Below, one piece after another: positions 24,770-35,703 of a stretch of DNA of 64,000 nt. Where the stretch lies: contig NC_133770.1 in the NCBI RefSeq assembly GCF_003597395.2, positions 296,679,398 to 296,743,397 of the forward strand, in the 5' to 3' direction. The DNA comes from Chelonoidis abingdonii (Eukaryota > Chordata > Testudines > Testudinidae). The notes beneath the pieces are model-generated. The model had not been told where the DNA came from and made no database searches. It saw only the letters and a program-made list of their open reading frames with translations. A program made the translations under genes and the position numbers. Each line of letters opens with the position of its first letter. The stretch's first letter is position 1.

Positions 24770-25045
24770 CAGAGAGCGCGATTAAGCGGTGGAACAGCTC
24801 ACCCAGGGCTGTGGTGGATTTTCCATCGCTTGTAGTCTTTTAATCAAGAAGGTATCAGAGGGGTAGCCGTGTTAGTCTGGATCTGTAAAAGCAGCAGCTG
24901 CTTTTATTAATCGAGAAGGGACAGCTTTCAGAAAGATCTGCTCTAATTTGATCAGAAGTTAAGGGCTAGGTGCGGGAATCCCTGGTTGGGTTCTCCGGCC
25001 TGTGTGATTCAGGGGGTCAGGCTAGATGATCATAATAATCAATTT
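24770..25045 (+). mobile_element. CR1 LINE 3' end, interrupted
   Basis: Sense CR1-type 3' sequence: GGTGGAACAGCTCACCCAGG, GCTGTGGTGGATTTTCCATC, then after an interruption GGGTTCTCCGGCCTGTGTGA and GGGGGTCAGGCTAGATGATC. The interruption is the Penelope 3'-end fragment at 24853-24907. Confidence 0.65.
24853..24907 (-). mobile_element. Penelope-like 3'-end microinsertion
   Basis: TATCAGAGGGGTAGCCGTGT followed by TAGTCTGGATCTGTAAAAGC is the same 3' terminus seen at 43506-43550. It is flanked by TAATCAAGAAGG (24841-24852) and TAATCGAGAAGG (24908-24919), an 11-of-12 match that looks like a target duplication inside CR1 sequence. Confidence 0.7.
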
Positions 25046-25739
25046 TGGCTTTAAAATCTGAGGAGCTGGCACCATGGGACCAGCCTGTGCTGTCTGGACC
25101 ACACTTGGAGAATCATTGCCATCAGACAATGGGCAACCATCTACATATGAGACTAGGACGCTGGCAGGTTCCCCACGCGCTGCTGTGCCATCTGCCAGGC
25201 CTAAAGATGGGGTGATCTGCTTTAATCTGCCCTCTCTCAAGGGAGCGCATGGCACCATTCCCTCTCTCATAACCAGGCCTCCAGTTTGCAGTCACCCTGA
25301 CTGGAGCATGGGGACCCCTGGTGCATCCTGGGGGAACATCAGATAGACAGAGGGGCTGAAGAGGTTTGGTTTGGTGATGATGTAATCCCACCCACCCCCC
25401 TCACCCAATGAGGGCATAGGCTGGCAATGCAACCAGCTCCCCCCAATGGGGACAGTGGCTGTATCTCCCCACCTTGCCCTTAAGGTGATAGGGTCTCCTA
25501 AAAATGTTGGAGTGCCCCTCCTCCACCTCCCTGTGGGTTCCCTGTGCCTCAGTATCTCCAACAGGCTTCAGAGCAGGCTCTGCACTGATCTGCCTGCTGT
25601 GGCTACTCCTTAGCAGATCCCAGAGTCAGGCAAGGACGCTTCAGTTTATCTTGACACCCCCAACGCTTTTCTCCCTTTTCCCAACTAGCCCCAGCAAGAA
25701 CTTTGTGTGTGGGTGGATGGGGTAGGGGATGAGGTGGCT

Positions 25740-26830
25740 GAAGGAGCACAGGGGAAGGTGTCCTATGGGCAGTGGGGGGCACAGGAGTAGGAGTCTCTGG
25801 GGTAGTGGAGGAGCCCTGTGGGAAGTGGCGAAAAGGAAGGAAGGGGCCCATTGGGCTGTGTGAGGAAGAAAGGTGGGTGGGGGGCTTAGAATCCTTGGGC
25901 AGTGCTGGAGATTTATGGTGGGGGGGTTAGAATCCTTGGGCAGTGCTGGAGGTTTATGGAGGACATAGGCTCTTGGGCATGTGGGGGCTCAGGGGGAAGG
26001 GTTATGACCTTTGGGCAGTGTGGAGGTGCACAGGGGAGAAGGGCCATTGGGCAGTCTGGAGGGCACATGTGGGGGAAGGACCTTTGGGCATTGGAGGAGC
26101 CCACGGGAGGCATTAGGACCCTCGGGTAGTGGGGGGGCACATGGAGGGGAGGACCGTGGGGCAGCAATGGAGGATGCCTGGGGGCGGGAAGGATCCCTGG
26201 GAAGTGGTGGTGGGCACAGTGGGGCACCCACGGGAGGGGTCAGGACCCTAGGATAGTGTGGAGGATGCAGGGAGGGAACGGGAAGGATCCTTGGAGCAGT
26301 GGAGGGGGGGCCCACGGTGGGGGGAGGATCCTGGGGCAGTGGCGTTGGGGCCACGGGAGAGACTGGGACCTTAGGATAGTGTGGGGGATGCAGGAAGGGA
26401 AAGATCCTGGGGCAGTGGTGGGGGATGCACAGGGGGTATCCTGGGGGCAGCGCTGGGGGACGCACGGAGGGGAACGTATCCTTGGGGCAGCGGTAGGAGG
26501 TTCAAGGGCAGGGGAAGGATCCCGGGGCAGTGGTGGTGGGGGGGGGCACGGGAGAGGTTAGGACCATAGGATAGTGTTGGGGATGCACGGGGGCGGAAGG
26601 ATCCTAGGGCAGCGCCGCTGGGGGACGCACGAGGGCGAAGGATCCTTGGGGCAGTGGTGGGGGATGCATGGGGCAAGCATCCTTGGGGCAGCGGTGCGAG
26701 GTGCACGGGGGAGGGGAAGATCCCTGGGCAGTGTTGGAGGGCGCACGGGTGGGGGAGGATCCCCAGGGCAGCGCGGGGAGTGCACGCGGGGGAAGCATCT
26801 CGGGGCAGTGGTGGGGGTGAGGAGGGGAAG
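25740..26830. repeat. G-rich minisatellite upstream of the CpG island
   Basis: About two dozen diverged tandem units of roughly 40-50 bp, each built on GGATCCTTGGGGCAGTGGT and GGGGATGCACGGGGG. The unit is recognisable from about 25740 and becomes more GC-rich toward the CpG island. The + strand has many G runs, so quadruplex formation is plausible. Long Pro-rich ORFs on the minus strand (25989-26465 and 26371-26916) are produced by the repeat itself. Confidence 0.8.
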
Positions 26831-27660
26831 GGGCCCGGGTGGTGGGTAGCGCGCCCTGGCCGGCGGGGCTTGGAGCGCAGCGCTGGGCACAGGTTGCTGG
26901 CTGCGCCCCTCTCCATCCTGCGGGGGCCCAGCGCAGCGCAGCGCAGGGGCGGCTCAGGTGTGGGCGGCCGCGGGGCTGTGCGGGGCGCGGGGCGCTGAGG
27001 AGCTCGCTGGCTGCCACTGGAAGCAGGGCTGCGGGCTCCGTGGGTATCAGGATCGGCAGCGGCCGGGGCTCCCCGCCGCGGGACCGAGCTCCCTAGCTCG
27101 GTGTGGGGGCTATGGGGCAGCCTCTGCCACGGGACCCACTCCCCACCCCTGCCTCGCTACCGGGCCCCTCTCTGGGCCCCGGGGGGCGCCCCGCATGGCT
27201 AGGGGGCGAGGCGCGGGGGTGGGTCCCCGGGCGCCACGGGCGAGCGGGAGGGGAAGGACGGAGCGAGGCGCACAGGGTGGAGGGAGGAGAGGGGGCGCCG
27301 CAGCCCGCCTGGACTGGCAGAGACCCGCTGACCGCAGCGTGCAATGCAGCCGGAGCTCCCGGGCGCTGCCCCGGATCCGCGGCGCAGCAGGAGCCCCTGG
27401 CCACTGGACAGGCGAGGGCTCCGGCTGGGCTACGTCCGGGCAGCTGGGGTCAGGGGCTTCCGCGGAATAAAACCGAACTCCCTGCCCCTCTCCCCCGCAG
27501 CCCGGGCTCCGCAGAGCGGGAGGTCAGCGTGCGGGGCCGGACACCGCGCAGGGGGAGGCGACCTCGATTCTGTGCGGGAGGCTGCCCAGCAGCGTCCCCG
27601 GGGCAACTTCCTGCCTGGAGGGGGCCGGCGCGTCTCACACAGCCGTGCCGGGGGCGGGCA
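26580..27660 (+). promoter_or_regulatory. ADGRB1: CpG-island-like region, probable ADGRB1 promoter
   Basis: GC content and CpG density rise sharply here compared with the flanks. GC-box-like motifs include GGGGCGGC (about 26945) and GGGCGGCCGC (about 26961). No TATA box is evident, as expected for a CpG-island promoter. It lies just upstream of the first coding exon, so the transcription start and noncoding first exon are probably inside it; no convincing donor site was found to place that exon. ORFs of 170 and 192 residues are GC-driven artefacts. Confidence 0.7.
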
Positions 27661-27763
27661 GGGGTGTGGGGTGACAGCTGATGCTCCCCCGAGTCTCAGA
27701 GCCGGTCTGCGTTACTGAGAGTGAATAAAACCCGCCCTCTCTTCTCTGTCTTTTCTTTCCCAG

Positions 27764-27934
27764 GCGCTGCTTATGGCCACGAGGGGGAGCCCAAGTCTGA
27801 ACATGGGAAGATCGGATTGATTTCGCATAGAGTCTCATAAACTCTCTCTTTTCCTCTAAGCTTGCACCTGTTATGTCCAAGATCTGGCACCTGCCTGACA
27901 ATTACTTTGAGTTCCATAGGACCAGAGACCTAGG
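27764..27934 (+). other. ADGRB1: ADGRB1 5' UTR part of coding exon, with upstream ORFs
   Basis: A pyrimidine tract (CTTCTCTGTCTTTTCTTTCC, 27741-27760) followed by CAG makes a strong acceptor ending at 27763. A weaker alternative acceptor (CTCTTTTCCTCTAAG) ends at 27860. The UTR contains one upstream ORF of 15 codons (27773-27820), in frame with the main start but closed. A second of 21 codons (27873-27938) has a TGA that overlaps the main ATG as ATGA. An in-frame TAG at 27917-27919 precedes the main start. Confidence 0.65.
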
Positions 27935-28679
27935 ATGAGGAGCACTGGCTTTGCCCTGAACCTGCTTTTGATATCACCACTCTTCTTAGTGTGGACAGTG
28001 GTCGCCCTCGACCTAGGACAAACTCCTTGCACCACCCTGGTCCAGGGGAAATTCTTTGGGTATTTCTCCTCCTTTGCTGTCTTCCCATTGAACTCCTCTC
28101 TGTGCTCTTGGATTATCCAGAATCCGGACCCCAGGAGGTACACCTTGTACGTGAAGGTCTTGAAACCCACTGGCATATGTAACCACCAGCCGATACGCAC
28201 CTACCAGTTCGACTCTTTCCTGGAGTCCACTCGCACTTACCTGGGCATGGAGAGCTTCGACGACGTGCTAAAACTGTGTGACAGTTCCACTAGGTACTCC
28301 TTCCTCCAGTCCAACAAGCAGTTCCTTCAGATGAAGCAGACCGTGTCCCCGGCAGAAGGTGGGCACGTGCAACGGAAGTCCACCAAGGCTCACGAGAGGG
28401 ACTTCTCAGTGGAGTACCTGGTGGTGGGCAACAGAAGCCCTAGCAAAGCTGCCTGCCAGATGCTCTGCCAGTGGCTGGACACCTGCCTGTCCACCAGCAG
28501 CAGCTCTCACCCCTGTGGCATCATGCAGACTCCTTGCTCTTGCTCCGGAGGGGAGGTGCTGGATCAGCCCAGTGAGATGTTGGGGCTACCCAAGAAGAAG
28601 GAAGATTGTTTTAAGGATGGGATTTATTTGGAAAACTGCCTGAGCAGCCCGAAAGACAGCAGCCAGGTGGAGTTCCTGG
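27935..28679 (+). CDS. ADGRB1: ADGRB1 (BAI1), first coding exon, partial gene
   Basis: N-terminus of brain-specific angiogenesis inhibitor 1, an adhesion G-protein-coupled receptor of neurons and glia that family knowledge links to phosphatidylserine-dependent engulfment and synapse function. Residues 6-24 form a hydrophobic signal peptide with likely cleavage after A24. Residues 32-115 match the family's CUB-like N-terminus ([14 protein letters not shown], then [13 protein letters not shown] and [16 protein letters not shown]), with cysteines at 32, 57, 82 and 115. Residues 157-203 match the second conserved segment ([30 protein letters not shown]) with cysteines at 174, 178, 184, 194, 201 and 203. 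Sequons lie at N53 and N166. The ATG follows an in-frame TAG at 27917. Coding stops at residue 248 plus one base, at donor G|GTAAGT. Thrombospondin repeats, GAIN domain and the seven-helix region must lie downstream of the window. The BAI1 assignment over BAI2 or BAI3 rests on the closeness of these motifs to remembered BAI1 sequence. Confidence 0.92.
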
Positions 28680-28691
28680 GTAAGTGCTGAA

Positions 28692-31429
28692 AGCTGTTTG
28701 TGTTTTGGGTGGAAGCGGGAAGCATGCGCAGTGGATCTCTCCTGGCCTATTTTGTTTTTGAGACTGCGCCCATCTCCATGGTATCTGAGCCTCCTGCTCC
28801 CTCATCTTAAAGCCGTTATCCATCCTAAGCAGGATCAGTAATTCCAGTGGCAGTTGATTAGCATGTAACTGAAATGCAGAACAGATTAACAGGGACAAGC
28901 TCAGGTTGCTTTCATTGTTTCTCAGGCTTTGTGCCTTATTTATTTGTTTCTAATGGAGCCTCAGTGATGATTTGAGATTCGCATCCATTAACAAGCAGGT
29001 TTCAAAAGCCCCCTAACCCCAAAATAAACCATGGCCTGAAGGGACCATGACTCAAGTCACCTCTCACGTCAGGTTCCACTGTGCAGCCCCATCCCCATTT
29101 AGCGTATAGGAAATATGTAATCTGAAGTGACTTCCGGGGCCGGATAGGACTGACACCAAACCAAAACAACATGAATGGAGATTTTGATCACTGTCCCATC
29201 TATAACTGTAAAAGCTCTTGTATACTGTCTCTGTGGGTATCTGGGGGCAGGTGATATATGTTTTCTCCCTCCTTCTTTGCTGTGTTCCTTTCTTTAGCGA
29301 TTCCTGGAGTCCACAGCATGTGCTGTGCGTGGGAAGAGATGAAACAAGGAGCCTGTGAGGCAGAAGGGGATGGGATGTAATGGACTGAACATAAGACTGA
29401 AAGCTGGGGACTCCTGCTTCTAATCTCAGCTCTTGTGCTGATACCTGCTTGTGTCAAAGTCGCTTAACCTTTCTGCATTGTTGGCATGAAGGGAATGGTT
29501 CTGTACTTTCACAAGCAGCGTGTGTTAGTGGCGCTGTCTGAAGATAGATCCCATTAATCTCCTAGAACTAGACAGGAATAAGGAGTCACAGACTCTCCAG
29601 CTTCAAAACAGGGCTTCTTGCCTCTATTTTTGTGTCTGCATAAACTATTTTGGTTTGTTTATTCCTTCTCAGTTCCTGACCAAGCTATCAGCAAGGAGAT
29701 GGTTCAAAACTGAGACATGATACTAGAAATGGGTCTGACCCAAACACCCCCACACTTTGGAGAACTTCTGATCTGCATGTGAATTTCACAGCTGTCTCTT
29801 TAAAACACCAGATTCAAACAGCCTCCCAGATCATGGGAAAGTTTGGATCTAGATTTGAAATTTGTGGCTCATGCTTGGCTCTATACAATATCCAGCTCAG
29901 GAGTGGCCCCAGGCTAACCCTTGTGGTAGAGAAAGAGGCAGGACTTGGTTATAATGAATTTAAAGGAGGTTTTCCAACGAGGCTGCTGGACACAGATGAA
30001 CCTTATAGTGCCCAGTATTCTCACACAGGGTATCTTTTTGGTCCTGGCATGGCTCTAGCTATTGTAGAAGGATTACACTAGAAGTGCTTCGGTGTTGATT
30101 CTGTGGGAGCTTTTGTATCTCAGGTGAGTTTTGAATCAATATGCTCAATATTGGAGCTCAGCAAATAAATCCTAACAACGCAGTCACTTGTCTCTTTTCC
30201 TGTTTATGAGCAGCTTGTGAAATTTGGTATGCAAGAATTTCTACAAAATTCTTTGTGAGATGTTTTTTGTATACACAAAGAATTTGCAAAGAGTTCCATG
30301 TGACTGGTTTTGTGTAGCGCTGGTTAGTTCCATAAATCACGCCGTTCCCTTATAGGATGATTTATGCATTGAACCAACACATCATGACCTTTTCTTTATT
30401 TTATTATTACAACTGAAGATGAAACTCAAAATTAGCTTTTTGGCAAATACTGGAGCATTAAAGCTTTATATTGGCTTTTTGTGAGGATCTCTGGTAAAGT
30501 TTGAGCACTTGAACGTTCCTGGAAGACAAATATGAACGAGTCTCCAATGTGGAATGAATCAAAGTTCTTTTTGGATGTCAAATATTTGTGGATTTTTTTA
30601 GGCCCCTATTCATATCTGCACAATATTAAAGACAAAGAACTAGCAATTTCATTGACTGAATGCCACCGATGTGAAACTGATTAACACTCGCTAAATATCC
30701 CGTGTCTGCATGCAGTGGCCTGCTTGAGTCCCTGGGTCAATTTTGGTTGCTGCAAAAGCTGGGTGAGGAAAATATAGGGGTTCCACCTCAGACATTGAAC
30801 CAATAATTTCTGCCAGTATTTTTCAGGCTGAACCTTTGACTCCAGCTCCTTAATTATTGGTGATGGCTCTTGTTTTGCATTAATAACCTTTTTTCTTTCC
30901 CAAAGTCATGTTTCCTTCATGGTTTCACACTGCAGAGCCTTCAAAGCCAAAGGGTTTGAGCCATATAAATGTAGCTGAGTGATCTGGGGCAAGTAGGAAA
31001 TGCTCATTAGTGGTCTCAGGGATTCTTTCATGGGTTTCTAGATGTCATCCCCAAAGAGAGCAGACAGACCTGTCCTCCAGCTCTCGTTTGGACTTGGGAC
31101 ATTTCAACAGCAAGTGGGGACCTGCGGTGTCCCTGAGCCCAAGGTATTAGGTAGCCTCCAGAATTCCCTCCAATATGAGCTGGTACAGTTCAGAAGATGG
31201 ACTAGATGTTTTCAAAGGGGCCAGATCCTCAGCTGGTGATCCCAGTTTTCGCCTGCTGAGAGTATATGTCACCATCAGTCAGGGTTAGATGTTACCCTCT
31301 CCCCATTTCATAATCTCTAACAGGAATAGTTATGAAAGGCTCCAGGTGCATTCTCTTTGTGGATTACCTTTGTCTAGAAGCATCTGAAGGATGGCTTTGT
31401 GGCAGAAGAATAGGACTAAGAACGCTTGA
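28692..31429. other. Intronic DNA, mostly unique
   Basis: No exon recognised. A diverged MIR-like fragment in sense orientation lies at about 29395-29480 (GACTCCTGCTTCTAATCTCA). The rest is AT-rich and repeat-poor. ORFs here are short. Confidence 0.5.
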
Positions 31430-31590
31430 GGTCAGCCACCAATTCCCTTGGAGACCTTCGGCAAGTAACTTAAACTCCTCAGTCACAGCTTTGCTTTCCC
31501 CATCTGTGAAGTTGACACAGTGACACTTACCTCGTAAGGTCATGAGAGGCTTAATTCGTAATATGTTTGTGATTTGAGACCTCAGACAGA
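31430..31590 (+). mobile_element. MIR-like SINE fragment
   Basis: Sense core: CCTTCGGCAAGTAACTTAAA, CTTTGCTTTCCCCATCTGTG, then CTTACCTCGTAAGGTCATGA and GGCTTAATTCGTAATATG. The tRNA-like head is missing. Confidence 0.65.
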
Positions 31591-33364
31591 AGCTGACCAT
31601 GGTACCTATCCTGCTTGTCGCTCACCATGGTACCTAGCATAAACACTAGGGTGACAAGCTGAGCGTGGTTGTCATTTGACCATATTCTCTGCTCCACTCC
31701 ATAGGTCTTTTGCAGCAGGCAGTATCTCTGGGAGCAGGAAACTCGTCTGTATGGATGATGCTGCGTTTATTGAGTGCAAACATCAAGGTGACTGAGAGGC
31801 TGTTTAGGACGAGGGGATAACTAGGAGTAATAGGATGCAAAGTGAACACTGGGTAAAACCTGCAGACAGTGAGATCTGTTGCGATAGGATAGCGCCCTGC
31901 AGGAAGAGGTGAGAAACCAGCACTTGAGACCATAAAACTAGACTGGGCAAGGTTGAGAATGTTCTTCACAGAACAAGGCAGCACTGAAATGTGCAGAGGA
32001 CAGACAAAAAGGCATCTAATGGGTCTTTTCCATCCCTATGTTTGCATCTTCATATGTCATGATTTGGGGCTGACAGCTGAACTGATCATGCTTAGAGGCA
32101 GGATCCTATGTGAGTTGAGAGCTAATGCCACCTTCTTGCAAAGCACTTCCACTGAAGTCACTGAGGGTTCAGGGTGCTCAGGACTGGGCACTAAATTTTA
32201 CCTGCCTTTCATATTCAGGAAGGGATCAAACTGAAGGTGCGTTCCCCCTCATCCATCTTCCAGAAGCAACAACTGTTGGGCAAACGGGCTACAATGACAT
32301 TTCCAAATGCAGGATTAATTTTACTGGATCAAAGAAACTGTTTTGGAGAGGCTACACTGGGTTATGGGGAAAAAAACAAACTCTGGCAGGTTCCAGAGAT
32401 GGCATTAGCTATGAAGATAGTTCTGCTTGTTGCTGCCTGTGGAGCTTATCCTGGTGATCAGCGGCATTTTGCCATGCGTTGGCAGCTGCAGCTTGCCTGT
32501 CATTTCCCATTTTGTAGCTGTGGGTACCTCGAGAGCTATTCAGGATTGTACTGTTGCTGATGGACTGCACAGATCGGAGAGAACACTAGTGAGAATTAGT
32601 TAGGAGGGGAAGGATTACACTAGCTCACAGTGAAGAAAAATCAAATGTTACCCTCCCAAAATGACATGAGCAATGTGGGACAAAGGTTACCAGGTGGCGT
32701 GGCTGTGGAGATTGTGCATGAAATACAGTGTTTATGGGCGTGCTGTGTAGGTGGAGACTGTATTAGTGGGCGGAAAAGGTATTTGCACCTGGGGAATGGG
32801 GAAATTCCATGAACAAACTGCAATTTATGAGACAGACTCACAAATAGAGTGTAGACAAGGGGGAACAGCAATAGGAAATAAACATACATGTTGGGAGATT
32901 TTCAAGGACACAAAAGGCAGTCAGGTACCCGGCTCTCAAGTGAAATGCCAGGGCAGTTGGGTGCCTGACTCCAGTAAGTCTCCTCTGAAAATCCCAGATG
33001 TCAACTGGATTCACTGTAAACAGTAGGGCAGGTGTGAAACTTTCAGAACGACTCCAGCGTGACAAGGTAATAAAATAAGGTTAAGTGGGTGCTTAAGTGT
33101 TTTGCTGAATTGAGCACTTAATTAGTACATAGCTAATTCTGTCCCAAGTTTATCTGCACCAGGAAAGAAGAATGGAAATCAAAGGAGGGGAAGGATTTAA
33201 AATACCTGGAAGGGCAAAATGACTGGTAGCAGCAGCAATACCTACCATCTGCATAGTCTACCTCCAGTGTGTACATGATGCTTACTCGGAGCTTCTGATT
33301 TCTAAAACCTGTTTAGCTGCTGTATGATCCCGAAATCCAGCATTTGTGCCTTCGTCAGATTTTT
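31591..33364. other. Intronic DNA, no exon
   Basis: Nothing coding. A sequence near 33083-33125 (AGTGGGTGCTTAAGTGTTTT, then GCTGAATTGAGCAC) belongs to the same unclassified motif family as 3985-4020 and 45870-45970. Confidence 0.45.
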
Positions 33365-33880
33365 TTAAAATACATGGGTTATAAAGCCAGAAGGGACCAT
33401 TGTGATCATCTAGCCTCAGCTGCTGCCTAAGAAGCCATAACATTTCACCAAGGAGTCCTGCACTGAGCCCAGTAACTTGTGGCTGAATCAGAGTATATCT
33501 TTTAGAAAGACACTGAATCTTGATTTCAAAATGCCCATGTGAAAGAGAATTTATGACATGCCTTGGTAATCTGTTCCAATGATTAATTATCCCCAATGCT
33601 AAGAAATTATGGCTTATTTCCATTTTGAGGTTGTCTACCTTCAACTTCCAGCTGTGGGGCCTTTTTATGCCTTTGTCTGCTAGATCCAAGAGCCATCTAG
33701 TATCTGATCTCTTCTATCCATCTAGGCATTATAGGTCATGACCAAGTTGCCACTTAACTTTCTGTTGGATAAGGTCAATAGACTTTGCTTCTTAAGTCTC
33801 TTATTGTTGATCACGTTTTTCAGGCCTTGAATCATTCTTGTATCTCTTCTCTTAAAGTGTGGGCAGTAAAAGTGGACACC
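33365..33880 (-). mobile_element. CR1 LINE, old diverged copy
   Basis: Antisense CR1: AGAAGGGACCATTGTGATCA at the 3' end, then CTTGGTAATCTGTTCCAATG, TTAAGTCTCTTATTGTTG and CTTGTATCTCTTCTCTTAAA. The minus-strand ORF at 33282-33689 (INHWNRLPRHVINS) preserves part of the C-terminal frame. Highly decayed. Confidence 0.75.
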
Positions 33881-34984
33881 AAATAAAATCCTCTTTATTA
33901 CTCTCTATTCATCCGGCAGAACTCTGAGCTAACCTCTTGCCTTCTGTTGCAAGATAGAGGAGAAAGAGCAGCAAAAAAAAAAAAAGTACCTACTCCCAAA
34001 AAATATTTCCTTTTTTAATCCTTGCTGCTTACAAACTCTCATTCCTCATGCACACAAAACTGCTACTGAAGTGTCTGGGTCTCTCCCATTAGAGTGAGAA
34101 GCTGTGATGCTTTTCAAGGTTATCCAATTTGTGCTGGGTTAATCACTATCACCCTCTCGCAGCGGGAGGAGGTGCCCTGTCTGTGCTCACCAAGGGAAAC
34201 TCTCCCCAACTGCTGGTTGATTGGCAACATACTGGTCTCCATGAGTCCAGCTCTGTCCCAGTGCAAGCTAGCAATTTACACACCCCACTTTGTTACACGC
34301 AAGTGCCCAGTGTCCTATCTTCTGGACATCTGCAGCGTTCACTGATCCGCTGCCTCTGTGGAGACAGTGCTCCTCAGTTCACCAGTTTCATCTCAGTTCA
34401 GTGCTGTCCTTAGCACAAGGCAGTCAGACATATGTATAGCAAAACCAAATTAATGTTTATTTAATAGAGCTTGAGATGAAAATTTAAAATAAAAGCAAGT
34501 AAAAGGATTTGGCAACAAGTTAAAAAAATATACAACACAGTCTATAGCCTATACTTATTAACAAGTTACTTTCCTGTCTAATAAGGTATTTCTTACCCAA
34601 ATGGTTAGTCCTTCCAGTGCTTGTCCAGCCCATAAAGCTAGGGTCCACTGTTCATGAGACCTCCCCTTCTGACTGACAGTTCTATCCTGTAATGGATAAC
34701 CACTTGGGCCAGTTCTTCTTGTATACAGTCCCAGGCTATTGTTTCGTAGCCCAGGCCCTCCTCCTTTTCTCAGAACACTTCTTGGGTTCTTTGTCTTTGT
34801 AATCTCCAGCCTGCTTAGACTCCAGATGGTCAACATAGGTTGTGTCCATGGGTGTCCTTTGTTCTCATGTTGATTGGGTCAGCGCTTGGACTCCCTCTCC
34901 TTCAGTGGTAGGTTTCATTCCATGTAGGGTTGTAGATATCCTGCAGGTTGCATAAATGTAAAATTGTTTCCCAGACAAACATCT
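33881..34984. other. Intronic DNA, unclassified
   Basis: An A-run lies at 33973-33985. The stretch 34380-34830 has a composition like retroelement noncoding sequence (AATTAATGTTTATTTAATAG) but no recognised ends. No exon seen. Confidence 0.4.
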
Positions 34985-35263
34985 ACTAGTCAGTTGTCAA
35001 CAGTTATTCAGTTGGCTAGCCACTCCCTCCAACAGTTACTCAATTCTTAGCTCCTCCCTCCAATGGTTATTCAATTGTTAACTCCTCCCTCCAATGGTTA
35101 TTCCGTTGTTAACTCCTCCCTCCAATGGTTATTCAGTTGTTAAACCCACCTTCCAATGGTTATTCAGTTGTTAGCCCCTCCCTCCAATGGTTATTCAGTT
35201 GTTAACTCCTCCCTCCAGTGGTTATTCAGTTATTAACTCCTCCCTCCAATGGTTATTCAGTTG
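34985..35263. repeat. 31-bp minisatellite, left block
   Basis: Tandem units of about 31 bp reading GGTTATTCAGTTGTTAACTC followed by CTCCCTCCAAT, roughly nine copies with point differences. The array is cut by the solo LTR at 35270 and resumes after it. Each unit contains CCAAT and a GTTAAC-like motif. Confidence 0.9.
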
Positions 35264-35269
35264 CTAGCC

Positions 35270-35697
35270 TGTTACATGCCTGAGTGCTCTGCAAGGACGA
35301 GGCCCACACACACAGTGAGTTATTTGGCTTTAATGAAGGTAAAGTGACACATCCGCAACGGGGACCCTGGGCGTTGCTGTCACTTAGGCGGGGAACCCAG
35401 CACCGAAGCTCAGCTCGGCCTGGGTCGGAGTCCAAAGGCAGACCGGGAGCATACAGCTATATATACACAATACAAAAGCAACTCATACATATGCAAAAAG
35501 GGACTTCCCACAGGCTATGTCCGCTCTTTGGCCTAAGGCCATACAAACTGGTTTCAACCAGTTAAAAGCAAGTTATAACTGGCATGCTGTGTCCTACAAT
35601 AACCAGCCACTTAGCAAGCAGGGGCTCTTCACAAGGCCACCGAGAAAGCGGAGACACCCTAGCTAGGCTGTGACACAGTCTTCCGTAGTCCCCTACA
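35270..35697 (-). mobile_element. Solo LTR of an endogenous retrovirus-like element
   Basis: A 428-bp insertion with TG...CA ends (TGTTAC at the left, CCTACA at the right) is flanked by a perfect 6-bp duplication, CTAGCC, at 35264-35269 and 35698-35703. On the minus strand it has a TATATATAG element near 35457 and an ATTAAA polyadenylation-like signal near 35330, in the order expected of an LTR. No gag, pol or env sequence is attached, so it is a solo LTR. It splits the minisatellite. Confidence 0.75.
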
Positions 35698-35703
35698 CTA
35701 GCC

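Larger units (their letters stand above)
24585..25118. mobile_element. Possible hAT-like element hosting nested insertions
   Basis: The left edge reads CAGGAGTTCTCAAACATTTC and the right edge ACACTTGGAGAATCATTGCC, whose reverse complement is GGCAATGATTCTCCAAGTGT. These resemble the CAG-GGTTCTCAAAC ends of hAT elements, in inverted orientation. A CR1 3' end and a Penelope 3'-end fragment lie between them. Confidence 0.35.

Noticed and set aside
1..25700. Exons of a neighbouring gene such as TSNARE1
   Set aside because: The neighbour is expected from the mammalian gene order, but no SNARE or other recognisable exon was found.
25989..26916. Long proline-rich minus-strand ORFs (158 and 181 residues)
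   Set aside because: They are the translation of the G-rich minisatellite; their repeats follow the DNA unit and they overlap other frames.
26958..27718. ORFs of 170, 192 and 124 residues in the CpG island
   Set aside because: All are overlapping frames in GC-rich DNA where stops are rare; no domain or conservation signal, and they lie in the probable promoter and UTR.
35270..35697. A coding endogenous retrovirus
   Set aside because: Only LTR-like sequence is present; no gag, pol or env reading frame lies next to it.
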